From contig NC_089391.1 in assembly GCF_003171515.1 (NCBI RefSeq), positions 930,001 to 994,000 of the forward strand: a stretch of DNA of 64,000 nt, read 5' to 3'. Source of the stretch: Pyrenophora tritici-repentis (Eukaryota > Ascomycota > Dothideomycetes > Pleosporales > Pleosporaceae). The notes beneath the pieces were generated by a model, which saw only the letters and a program-made list of their open reading frames with translations, was not told where the DNA came from and made no database searches. The translations under genes were made by a program, and so were the position numbers. Position 1 is the stretch's first letter; every line of letters starts with the position of its first letter. Below are positions 30,977 through 39,863 of the stretch, one piece after another.

Positions 30977-31380
30977 CTAGTTGCCACCCCTGTATATCCA
31001 ATTCGGGTCACATTTCTCGTCTTTGACAGTTACTATGTCCGCGTTGTTGCCTGGAGATTCGGCGTGGCACAAGTCAAAGAGTTTTAAAGCTGCCAGGGAA
31101 CTCGATGGTACACAGCACCAGACCTACGCATATTAGTTATCTATGGAGGGTATGTTTTAGGGGAAAAAAGACTTCTTACTTTACGGTATCGATGAGCACG
31201 TCTTTCTCCAGGCTTCTTGACGCTATACCAACCATCGTATGAGTGTCCTGGACCGACAACTTCTCCGCAGTGTTGTGCAGTGTCGGCATAGTTACAAGTA
31301 ATAAGGCTCCCAGTGCGCTCAGCATAGCATAATGGGCCGAGAGAAGTAAGAAGAAACGCAATTGAGGTGGATAAGAGCAT
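30977..31380 (-). CDS. Small secreted four-cysteine protein SSP1 (effector-like)
   Basis: Two predicted exons: 31380-31185 and 31089-30977, with a 95-bp intron GTAAAG...GGCAG; total 102 residues. A strong signal peptide comes first (M-L-L-S-T-S-I-A-F-L-L-T-S-L, cleavage probably after Y-A). The mature ~80 residues have exactly four Cys: I-T-C, Q-H-C, F-D-L-C and D-E-K-C-D. Exon 2 was found because it aligns with exon 2 of the paralogue at 33800-33883 (F-D-L-C, D-E-K-C-D). An alternative donor five bases downstream (GTAAGAAG) corresponds to the donor used by the paralogue but would put exon 2 out of frame. It would act outside the cell. Size, Cys pattern and transposon setting fit a pathogen effector; that is inference. 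I recognise no known family. Confidence 0.7.
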
Positions 31381-31409
31381 CTTCGTAAGTGGATAGAATG
31401 ATTGCAATA

Positions 31410-31570
31410 TGTCGGATGTAGGACAGGGCAGAAGAGAGGAAGAAGGTTGTTGTATTGAGAGAGCTACAGAGAGCGATTATATACACAACCAAGATGAATA
31501 AGCAGGTGACGAGGAGTCACGTGAGATACAGTTTACAGTGTACCAGGTGAACCGAGGTGCCAGGCTGACA
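31410..31570. mobile_element. Solo LTR in the SSP1 promoter, TSD CAATA
   Basis: 161 bp, on the plus strand TGTCGGATGTAGG...CAGGCTGACA, flanked by CAATA at 31405-31409 and 31571-31575. The paralogous promoter upstream of 33410 has the empty site (GACTATCACAATCATTC versus GACTATTG-LTR-TATTGCAATCATTC). It separates the ancestral TATA box (31605-31612) from the start codon and carries its own TATATAAT (31476-31483, minus strand). Confidence 0.85.
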
Positions 31571-31604
31571 CAATAGTCTGTACGTAAAGCAGGACCTTGG
31601 CATA

Positions 31605-31612
31605 TATTTATA
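31605..31612 (-). promoter_or_regulatory. Ancestral TATA box of SSP1
   Basis: TATAAATA on the minus strand, in a stretch homologous to the promoter of the paralogue (there 33293-33300). Because of the LTR insertion it now lies about 225 bp from the ATG instead of about 115 bp. Confidence 0.6.
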
Positions 31613-32886
31613 CCTTGTACAGTCTCAAAGAGCTAAAAGGATTTAGAAAGGGCCGATAGGTAATCTTGTAAAATGTGTCTCACGCCGCTACACCTGCACG
31701 GAATTGATATCCCCTGTGACTACATAAGCCCTAAGCATGGGTTTGGCTGTTGACATGAAGGATCATCGTGTGTGTTCGGGCTAATTGACAGGGTACACAT
31801 CGTGTTGCTGACTTGTGCTCTTTTCTGGGGAGACGCTGACGTCTAATTATGTCAGCCTGTCAAATATATACCTTCAAGCTATAATAGCAAGAAGGTCGGG
31901 CTTTTTGTTATTCCACAAATTATACAGCGTTGTGCATTGCTTCGCGAACAGTGAGAGGGTGCTCGGGCCGACATAAGCATCCCACTCCTGTCTTACAAGT
32001 CTGGGCAACTTAGCGGGAGTGCCGGATAGCTGGCGCAAGTATGTATGTACGAAAAGCCCGACGAAGAGGCCGGGGTGATGAATGGGCAGATACTACCGCA
32101 GCGAGAGAAGATGTGCTTTCTTGCTTATTGACTACCGTGGTATCTCACCAACATTACGCCAAGCTGCGCGTCGCAAGAAAATCCCTCTGTGCCGGGAACG
32201 GCCGATCGCATCCAAGGTGTGTTATCTCTTCATCACCCTGCGGTGCATTTAGTTATTGTCGGTATACCTGCTGAGTTATTCCTACCGCACGGCTACATTG
32301 TAGGACCCTTAGTCTCAAAATGTACCAGCGCTTAGTAGGAGTTCTTAGATAATGAGTAGTTCTGACTGTATTACCTAGGCATTGCTTGGTATTGCACGTA
32401 TAACACCGTCAAGGCAGAGTAGGAAGCTTATGTCTATATACAAGAAATAGCTATTGCGTGTCATCGTGGTTTTCGGGTTAGTCTTCGAGTTCTTTAGCCA
32501 AGTCCATGTCGCTATCAGAGGACCATAAGCATAACTCACAAGTCAGCTGTTGCTAGCGATCGGATAGGAGTAGAAAAAAGATGTGTACTTTTCCTCTCTT
32601 CTCCTATAGCAACTACCATTATGCGACGCGCATCTGTAACGCTGTAAGACTCTAAGGCTGCCTCGTCTCAACAGCAATGCCGGGTCGAATATAAACCCGC
32701 AGGCCTACCCTAGTCCCTAGAGAAACGGTTCACGTCCGTCCCTAGGTGCTGGAAAACGCTGTGGGGCAAGAATTGAAGACTTCACAAGGCCATCTTCCTG
32801 CCCAACAGAACCTCCAGACGACACGTTCCCGACACCGGGGTGACGTTTTATTTGATTGAATTGCCGTATAGCCGAGCTGAACACGA
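31613..32886. other. Intergenic core between the divergent SSP genes
   Basis: 31613 to about 31815 is the SSP1 half of the inverted duplication: motifs such as ATTAGCCCGAACACACA recur in opposite orientation near 33064-33080. The remainder up to 32886 is AT-rich, with short frames only. I found no third copy of the secreted-protein gene. Confidence 0.5.
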
Positions 32887-33090
32887 GGCCCAAACACGAG
32901 TTCCCAACAGGATGTGTAGCGTGTTAGTAGACCCGAAATAAGGCGCGAACACGAGTTACCAACACGACGTATAGCTGGTTAGTTGACCCAAACACGAGTT
33001 ACCAACACGATGTGTAGCCAGCCAGTTGGCCGGAACACAATTACCAACACAATGTGTAGCCGATTAGTTCGCCCGAACACACAAGATACC
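32887..33090. repeat. ~43-bp minisatellite, about four diverged units
   Basis: Four imperfect units share AACACGAGTTACCAACACGA followed by TGTGTAGC and TTAGTTG-like ends. A fifth, inverted relative occurs near 31763-31815. The array forms the outer part of the SSP2 upstream region. Confidence 0.75.
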
Positions 33091-33292
33091 CTTTATGTCA
33101 AGAGCTATACCCATACTTATCGCTTATTGAGTCAAGCTAGGTCCTTGCTACCGGGGTGAATACTGTGGTTGCAGGGGACATCACCTGCATACCTGTGTAG
33201 AGGTGTGAGAAATATTCTACAAGATTACTTTTCCGTCCCTTTCTACATCCTGCCTAGCCGCGAGCCAACTTAGCTCTCTGGATTGCACAAGA

Positions 33293-33300
33293 TATAAATA
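33293..33300 (+). promoter_or_regulatory. TATA box of SSP2
   Basis: TATAAATA, 110 bp before the ATG at 33410. It is followed by a leader with repeated CCGAATCTCAA-like units. The flanking bases (CTCT...TGTACAAG/GCACAAG, AAGGTCCT, GTACAGACTAT) are shared with the SSP1 promoter. Confidence 0.6.
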
Positions 33301-33409
33301 CATACAAAGGTCCTTCTTAAGTACAGACTATCACAATCATTCTATCCACTACCGAATCTCAACCAGTCTATCTACAACCGAATCTCAATCATTCAATTCA
33401 CCTACGAAT

Positions 33410-33883
33410 ATGCTTTTATTCACCCTCACTGCGTTTCTTCTTACTTCCTTCAGCGGCTTATGCCATGCTCAAGTTAAGGGGAATGCCATCCGCTGCGGTC
33501 AGGACGATAAGAGCGATCAGGACACTAGAAATTTCTGCCGGTTCATGTTCACTTCAGACCGCACACTGAAGATCAATGGAGAGGTAAGAAGTTTTTTTTT
33601 CTCCTGCAATATGCACTCTTTTAGTACTTCTATATTACAACACTAGTTTTACGCATTTTTATATATGCACAGAGGCATATCACCTATTTTGATCTTCCTA
33701 GATCTATAGTACCCTAACCATCTACACAAATTTTGTACAAGTAACTAAAAAGCATAGACTTGGTGCTGCTTACCACCTCATCCTAAGTTCCCTTTACAGT
33801 TCTTCGATCTATGCTACCGAGATCACAAAATCGCTCCTATCGTTCACGTACAAGACGAAAAATGTGATGTTACTGGGTATTAG
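33410..33883 (+). CDS. Small secreted four-cysteine protein SSP2 (effector-like, paralogue of SSP1)
   Basis: Exon 1 is 33410-33583 (58 codons, phase 0), the intron GTAAGAAG...TTTACAG is 33584-33799 (216 bp), and exon 2 is 33800-33883; total 85 residues. The signal peptide M-L-L-F-T-L-T-A-F-L-L-T-S-F is nearly that of SSP1, cleavage probably after H-A. The mature ~65 residues carry four Cys (I-R-C-G, N-F-C, F-D-L-C, E-K-C-D), enough for two disulfides. The three shared tracts with SSP1 are the signal peptide, F-D-L-C and D-E-K-C-D; the middle has diverged strongly, as expected for genes under diversifying selection or relaxed constraint. Without splicing the frame stops 63 codons into the intron, so the exon 2 match is the main support for the model. 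Function unknown. Confidence 0.72.
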
Positions 33884-34175
33884 AAAAAGTAGAAGGAGAA
33901 GCAAGAGGAGGAGACTAAGAACTAGTTTCGCGGCAATGCGAGGGTCAAACTTATAGGCAATTACGCCGGAAAGGTCATTGACATCTACTTTAATAGGGAG
34001 ATCTTTGGCTGTGGTGCGGCATTGATATGGCAAAAGATGATTGTCGAACCTATTGCCCATGTCGATGGTGTGCAGACGGCTATCTCGAGCTGGACTTTCA
34101 ATCAGGTCTTTCCCTAGGTTGTGGAAGTTGGAAGCTGTTGCAACAAAGCTTGTTCCTTCTCTTCATAAGGGTATG
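33884..34175 (-). pseudogene. Unrecognised coding fragment antisense to the SSP2 3' flank
   Basis: The minus strand reads about 90 sensible residues (S-F-V-A-T-A-S-N-F-H-N-L-G-K-D-L, then L-H-T-I-D-M-G and L-P-I-K-V-D-V-N-D-L-S-G-V), after which it dissolves into a Leu run and the antisense of SSP2 exon 2. There is no upstream start and an in-frame TGA. It looks like an internal exon of a decayed gene of unknown family. Confidence 0.35.
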
Positions 34176-34407
34176 AGTGGAAAAGCTCTATAGAGCTCTC
34201 GTCAAAATCATGTAATTTGTTATTTTCCTATTTAGTTATGTTTTTGTTTAGTCTATAAAAAGGCCTATTAGCTCTTATTCCATAGATAGTAGCGTCATAA
34301 TGCATGTTGTAATTATCGCTCAGGTTATTCTTCTACCACTATGGTAGATATTGTTGTGGTCGTGTGCATATCTAAGAAGACAATCGATTACATAATTTTG
34401 ACGAAAG
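34176..34407. other. AT-rich spacer
   Basis: No gene seen. It ends with ATCGATTACATAATTTTGAC, which recurs with one change at 55223-55242. Confidence 0.4.
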
Positions 34408-34423
34408 TGTCGGATCGTGAGTA

Positions 34424-36530
34424 ACGTGCCCGTGCGCAGCGCGCACGGATTCGCAGCGCGCACGCCGAACACCAAAACACTGAAACACCTACAAACTTCA
34501 ACGCGTCATAACTCAACCAGCATGGCAGCTATTGACAAAGCGTTAGCAGCAATCGAATCGGGAGAGCTTGGAGATAAAATTGTATACCAGCAATATGCTG
34601 ATAAGTACAACGTATCAAGGAGTGCGTTGAGCCGAAGACACCGAGGCGTTTCACGCTCGAGAGCCGACTATACAGCCGACAAACAATCCCTCGCGCCACA
34701 TCAAGAGCTAGAGCTTGTACGGTATATCACTAAGCTTACCAAGCAAGGCCTACCCCCTACAAGGGAGATGATTAGGAATTTCTCATCAGAAGTAGCCCAT
34801 CAGCAGCTCAGCGAGAGCTGGGTTACTCGCTTCATCAACCGACACGAGATCCATCTTATCTCAAAGTGGACCAGCGCCATGGATCGTACGCGCCACCTGG
34901 CTGATTCTGAGTCAAAGTATAGACTCTACTTCGAGCTGCTGCATGAAAAGATCGCCCAATACCACCTAGAGGCTCGAGATATATACAATATGGATGAGAA
35001 GGGCTTCTTGATTGGCTTAGTAGGCAGAAGCAAGAGGATATTCAGCAGGCGTCAGTGGGAGAAGAAGGAGGTTCGAGCATCTCTCCAGGATGGATCACGC
35101 GAGTTTCTGACAGTCCTGGCCTGCTGCTGCGCTGATGGGAGCTCGCTGCCTCCAGCCCTTATCTACGCAGCTAAGAAAGGAGCTATACGATCAAGTTGGG
35201 TAGAGGATATTAAGGCAGGAGAGCATAAGGTCTTTATCTCATCATCTCCAACAGGCTGGTCAAACGATGACGTAGGCCTAGCTTGGCTTGAGCAGGTGTT
35301 TGATCGCTATACAAAGCAGCGATCAGGGAGATGGCGATTGCTCATCCTTGATGGCCATGGATCTCATGTCACGATGGAGTTTATCGACTACTGTGATCGC
35401 CACAGGATCCTCCTCATAATCCTTCCTCCCCATTCAACCCACACGCTCCAGCCGCTCGATGTGGTGCTGTTCAAGCCACTCTCTCAGGCCTACTCCAACG
35501 AGCTCACTAACCATCTCCATAAGGCTCAAGGCCTCGCTCCAATCAAGAAAGGGGACTTTTTCCCACTCTTCTGGAGCGCCTGGATATCCTCCTTCACGGA
35601 GAGTCTCATATTGAAGGCCTTCGAAGCCACTGGGATCTGGCCAATGGACGCCAACGTTATCCTCCGTAGATTTGCCAGCACGCCAGAAGCTGAGAGAAGC
35701 TCATCATCAGGGCTCTCTGATCATGATTGGAGAAAGCTTGATCGATTAGTTCGAGCTGCTGTCACTGATAGCCATCAGTATAAGGCAAGAAAGCTACGCT
35801 CAAGCGTTCACCATCTCTCTGTTCAGAATGAGCTTTTAAACCATAAAGTAGATGGTTTAGAAGAGGCTCTTCAACATAAAAAGAAGCATAAGAAGAAGGG
35901 CAAAGCTCTTGACCTTCAACAGCGCCAGGAGTATCACGGTGGCTCTGTCTTCTGGTCTCCTCGCAAGTTGCGTGAGGCTCGAGCTAGAGAAGCAGTACGG
36001 GAGCGAGATGAGACGGAGGAGAAACTCCAAAAAGCACAGGCCAAGAAGCAGCGTAAGGAGGCTCAGCTGCAGCGTCAAGTTGAGCTCGAGCAGAGGCGTG
36101 TGGAGAGGCAGAGGCTCAAGGAAGCGAAGGAGCTTGAGCGAGCTGAGAAAGCAGCTGAACGCGCGCGCAAAGTTGAAGCTCAACACCAGAAAAAAACTAT
36201 CCAACAAGCTCAACAACGCAAGCGTAAAGCCTCACAAGTAACCTTATCAAGTAACAAGCGTCAAAAACGCGCTAGCGCTGCTCACGCTGGTGATCAAGCT
36301 CGAGATGGGCCATCTGCTGCTCTACCTAAAGTCACATTACGTGGTCGCAACGTCAGCCTCCCGCAAAAATATAGATAGTACAAGTTGATCGCAAGCATCT
36401 AATTACTGCTACACCACGTTTTAATCAATATTGAGCTATTGTGTGGCGTTGTACAGCCTCATTCTTGAGATTGAGCAGATGGTGTTCGGCGTGCGCGCTG
36501 CGAATCCGTGCGCGCTGCGCACGGGCACGT
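34424..36530 (+). mobile_element. Intact Pogo/Fot-type Tc1-mariner transposon
   Basis: 2,107 bp between TA duplications (34422-34423 and 36531-36532). Terminal inverted repeats of 51 bp (34424-34474 and 36480-36530) are perfect, beginning ACGTGCCCGTGCGCAGCGCG and containing a direct repeat of GCAGCGCGCAC. One uninterrupted transposase gene fills the interior. Perfect ends plus an intact gene make it a candidate for recent or present activity. Confidence 0.95.
34522..36378 (+). CDS. Pogo-type transposase, intact
   Basis: 618 residues from ATG 34522 (M-A-A-I-D-K-A-L-A-A-I-E-S-G). The frame is open from 34417, but that part is terminal-repeat sequence. The N-terminus is a Psq-like helix-turn-helix (about 5-45), then a CENP-B/Tc5-type DNA-binding domain (about 60-115, E-S-W-V-T-R-F-I-N-R-H). 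The DDE_1 core has D158 (Y-N-M-D-E-K-G-F), D277 (L-I-L-D-G-H-G-S-H) and D313 (L-Q-P-L-D-V-V), a DD35D arrangement with all three residues present. The C-terminal third is a very charged Lys/Arg/Glu/Gln coiled coil (about 470-600) with nuclear-localisation-like clusters. It cuts and pastes its own element at TA sites in the nucleus. Confidence 0.92.
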   Translation: MAAIDKALAAIESGELGDKIVYQQYADKYNVSRSALSRRHRGVSRSRADYTADKQSLAPHQELELVRYITKLTKQGLPPTREMIRNFSSEVAHQQLSESWVTRFINRHEIHLISKWTSAMDRTRHLADSESKYRLYFELLHEKIAQYHLEARDIYNMDEKGFLIGLVGRSKRIFSRRQWEKKEVRASLQDGSREFLTVLACCCADGSSLPPALIYAAKKGAIRSSWVEDIKAGEHKVFISSSPTGWSNDDVGLAWLEQVFDRYTKQRSGRWRLLILDGHGSHVTMEFIDYCDRHRILLIILPPHSTHTLQPLDVVLFKPLSQAYSNELTNHLHKAQGLAPIKKGDFFPLFWSAWISSFTESLILKAFEATGIWPMDANVILRRFASTPEAERSSSSGLSDHDWRKLDRLVRAAVTDSHQYKARKLRSSVHHLSVQNELLNHKVDGLEEALQHKKKHKKKGKALDLQQRQEYHGGSVFWSPRKLREARAREAVRERDETEEKLQKAQAKKQRKEAQLQRQVELEQRRVERQRLKEAKELERAEKAAERARKVEAQHQKKTIQQAQQRKRKASQVTLSSNKRQKRASAAHAGDQARDGPSAALPKVTLRGRNVSLPQKYR

Positions 36531-36708
36531 TATCGGTAGAGACGTCGGCTGCTTGACACTTCGGCCCGACTTCGGCCCACCTTGCGCAGAGCTTAGGTAT
36601 ACCTTCGTAGCAGCTATGTTCGTAGACAATCAATCAGAATCACCGAACAGAATGCATTACTAGTTATCGTTATTTCCCTTTACGCAATTAGTGCAAAGCC
36701 AACCAACA

Positions 36709-37753
36709 GAAAGTTCTATTGAATATTTTCATTCTTACCTCATCTCAGAAGAATAAGACGTCGCACCAGTTCGCGACAACAGTGGTACGGATATCACTGC
36801 TAGAACAGGATACAGAGGGTGCTTATGCAAAGACGTGTGCAGCGCTTGCTAATGCATAGGGCCTTAGATCTGGCTGGCGCAATACAAGCAAAGATATGGA
36901 CTGTCACTAGAAGGAACGACAAGACAGCGCCGCATCTACCGTGCGAAACATCTATCTAAGAGATGAGGAGACTAAAAGTACTAGAGAAGGTAGGTCATCG
37001 GCATGCAACCGAGGACCCGGAGAGTGTAGCAAAAGTTCTTGAACCCCTCCTCTGAGCATAGACTACAACGGGCAGGTCAGCTAATCAGGGTTGCCAACAA
37101 CAAAGTACCTGCACCTAGTATACACGCCTTTATCCAGCATGCCCTCCTGCGTCATCCAGTCCATCCGCATCGAAAGCTTAGTCCTCAAAAATAAGCTTCG
37201 ACAAGCCGGTACGGACCGATTTGTTTCGCAGCCGAACCTGCGACACGAAACGCCCCTTTGTCGTCTCACGGCCGTCTCTGGTTATATTAGCCCGCAGCGC
37301 ATGCGCGAACGAGATCAGACAAGCTATGCCGAGAGAAGCAAGAGTTCTAAGCATCACATCTAAGATTGGTAGTTCCGTTGGACGAAAGTCACTTGTCTCG
37401 CCAGTAGGAAGCCGACGCTTCGCAAGGGGGGGTTTGCTACTGACGTGCAGACTGTGAGAGGATGCTGACGGGCGGAAGTATGATGACAGTATACGGATAT
37501 CTTTCGTCGGTCCGACACGGGTGGTGGGTGGGAGGTGGAGTGATTGGAAGAGTGAACGACGCCACGAAAGTATAAGATACGTGGGATCGTCGCTGTGTAT
37601 CTTAGGCATCTCAATCTAATTTCCAACAACTGTCTTTTACTACTCACCCGGTGTGAGCCTTTCGCTTTTCTTCTTTGCTATTCTCGATTCCCCACTTTTT
37701 CCTAAATTTTAATTCGTTCACTCCATACCAAACGAAACCACTCATTCATCAAG
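36709..37753. other. Intergenic boundary between transposon-rich and conserved DNA
   Basis: No gene recognised. Overlapping open frames of up to 143 codons at 37178-37647 look random. A CT-rich stretch (37655-37720) lies upstream of the next gene and may be part of its promoter. Confidence 0.45.
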
Positions 37754-38320
37754 ATGAAGACCTTTGCCATCCTCGCACTCATCGCTGGCTTCGCATTTGC
37801 CGCTCCTGCCGCTCCTGCCAAACCTGGTTGCGCTGATGCTGCTGCTGCTGCTGCCGGTAACAGCACCTTGACTGGCGCCAGCTGCGCCGAGGCTCGTGCG
37901 AAACTCGTCGACGGAATCAAAGCCAACCTCAATATCCAGGCCCAGGAATTGAAAGGGTGCGTAACTCCAACAACTCCTTCCCTTGGCTACCACTGATCCC
38001 ATTCCAGAATCCAGTGCCTGCAAAAGGAAGAGGGAACTGCGGGTTTCAAAGCTGAGCAAGCTTCCGTCCTCAAAATCCAGCAAAAGGGTATCGAGATCCG
38101 CGCCAACAACCAGAAACTCGCCAAGGAAATCAACAGCCCAGCTGCTGCTGGACTCGACATCGTCGCCGGCGCACAGGTCAAGGAGATGATGCAGGTTATG
38201 AGTTTGAACGGAACGGCGAAGGCTGATGATGCGACTTTGAAGATGTTGGTTCAAGAGGTAGAGGATGGCACCAAGCAGAACGAGAAGAATCTGGCAGAGG
38301 CCAAGAGCACCAAGTGCTAG
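37754..38320 (+). CDS. Small secreted helical protein, unknown function
   Basis: Exon 1 37754-37956, intron 37957-38007 (51 bp, GTGCGT...TTCCAG), exon 2 38008-38320; 171 residues. The signal peptide is M-K-T-F-A-I-L-A-L-I-A-G-F-A-F-A, followed by A-A-P-A-A-P-A-K-P. The mature part is Ala-, Lys- and Gln-rich, almost wholly helical, with three Cys before the last pair (P-G-C, A-S-C, I-Q-C) and a final T-K-C at the C-terminus, so two disulfides are possible. The reading across the intron (E-L-K-G-I-Q-C-L-Q-K-E-E) is smooth. An AG seven bases later is an alternative acceptor but breaks the frame. I do not recognise the family; it resembles other secreted helical proteins of Dothideomycetes. It acts outside the cell or in the wall. 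Confidence 0.72.
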
Positions 38321-39863
38321 AAAGAGATGAAGAATCTGGGTATGCGTTGATGTGTATTGTACGATAGTCCTGGTGGCAGTACGAGAGAAAGCATGAGAGG
38401 TATCCACGCGCAGTCTGTATCGTAGACATAGTACCTAATAATCTTACTCCATGTCCGAACGTTGAATCCTTGTTAGAGTTCTCTTCCTCCGCATTCACGG
38501 TCTTTCAGCGATGGTTTTTGGCTGGGTGTCTACCGCCGGCATAGCAGTGCAATACCCGATGGACGCCTGATCTGTGCTACCGACATGGATGGCTAATAAA
38601 CACGAAAGCCGGTAGCGGATGCCGGAGACCCAGGGTGGTGGTCAACGGCTGGAGGAGAGGTGGAGCATGGTGGGGAAGGCCGGGCGGTGAGTTGGGGTTT
38701 GGGTGGGAGCCGGCGGTCTGTGCGCGCCTCGAAACACTGGTAAGGACGGCAGGGATGGATAAGTTCTTTCTCATGGCGAATATCTCGTTTCATAACTCCT
38801 GTGACGACGACGACGACTCTGTGCAGCTCATATGCAAAACATTGGAGAAAGCAAAAGTACCTGCAGCTGTCTGTGTGGATGTGGACGGCGCCCTGCTCCG
38901 TGGGGCGCGTGTTCGGCGTCCGGCGTCCAGCGCCCAGACTGGCCCAAATCAGCCTTCACCACAGTCAGGCCCGCGGCGAGTCATTGCGCAGGCAGAGATT
39001 TGAGGCGACAATGGTGAAGACGAAGTCTATGACGATCAAGTCGCGATGCTTCTCGTGTCGCATCGGTTCGAAGAGTCCGGTCGGTCCATTTCACCTTGTT
39101 CAGCCCGGGCCACGACACGTGTGGTTTGTCCACTGTCGGCGATCAGTCTGCATGCTGCATTGCGGCGCAGGCGAGTCTGATAGCAAAGCCCCAGAGGTAT
39201 CAAGAGATAGGACAGGCCTTTAGCCTTCTGCGTGCCCGACATGCCACAGAAACTACGGCCATGTCGTCGTCCGCAAAAAAACCACATATGGCGGGCCTGT
39301 CAGCACCTGGGCAGCATCACTCCCTGCGTTTGTCATTCGCTTGCTGGATCCTTGTCCCGTGTGTCGTCCCATGTCCGCTGTGTTCTTATCGACCTTCCAC
39401 CTGGTCACCCCCCCGGTCGCAATTTGACAGCGGCCGCTTTCGGAGGTACGGAAGCCCTTCGAGGCAAAAGGCCCTTCCTCCCTCTGCCAGCCATGGCGGG
39501 AACATGCACCTCGAATCGCCATAGTCGTGGTGGTGTGGTGATTGGGGCGATCCGAGCCATGTATTCGTTGCCATGCCGCTTGCCACAACGAGATGCTTTC
39601 CGACACCCGGATTGACGTGCTGTACCACAATCAAAGTCCGGTGTTGGCCCCGCTGACGCCTCATAACATCACCTTCTGCTGCCTGCCCCGAGCTGAACAG
39701 CTACATATTTACTCTCGCGTTGGACCGCGTTATCTGTCTGCGCTTCACTGGAAATGATCATCAGCTTACTGCAACTGCCGCTGGATACGCGACACAGTCC
39801 CTGTACCAAGATCAACAACCACGCCGTCGATAGATCTGGACCCTACCTACGTAGCTCGCCGAG
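38321..39863. other. Intergenic, 1.5 kb, nothing recognised
   Basis: Several overlapping open frames of 80-140 codons occur on both strands (38635-39003, 39096-39630). None has a recognisable motif, and they overlap each other in conflicting frames. It probably contains the promoter of the kinase-like gene. Confidence 0.45.

Larger units (their letters stand above)
34408..36708. mobile_element. Solo LTR (family A) split by a Pogo transposon, TSD GAAAG
   Basis: Left piece 34408-34423 (TGTCGGATCGTGAG + TA) and right piece from 36531 to CCAACCAACA at 36708, flanked by GAAAG at 34403-34407 and 36709-36713. Without the Pogo element and one TA it is 192 bp, the same length as the copy at 6396-6587, which is in reverse orientation. 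Confidence 0.85.

Noticed and set aside
38635..39630. Several overlapping open frames of 80-140 codons
   Set aside because: They conflict with each other on both strands, with no motif, signal peptide or splice support.
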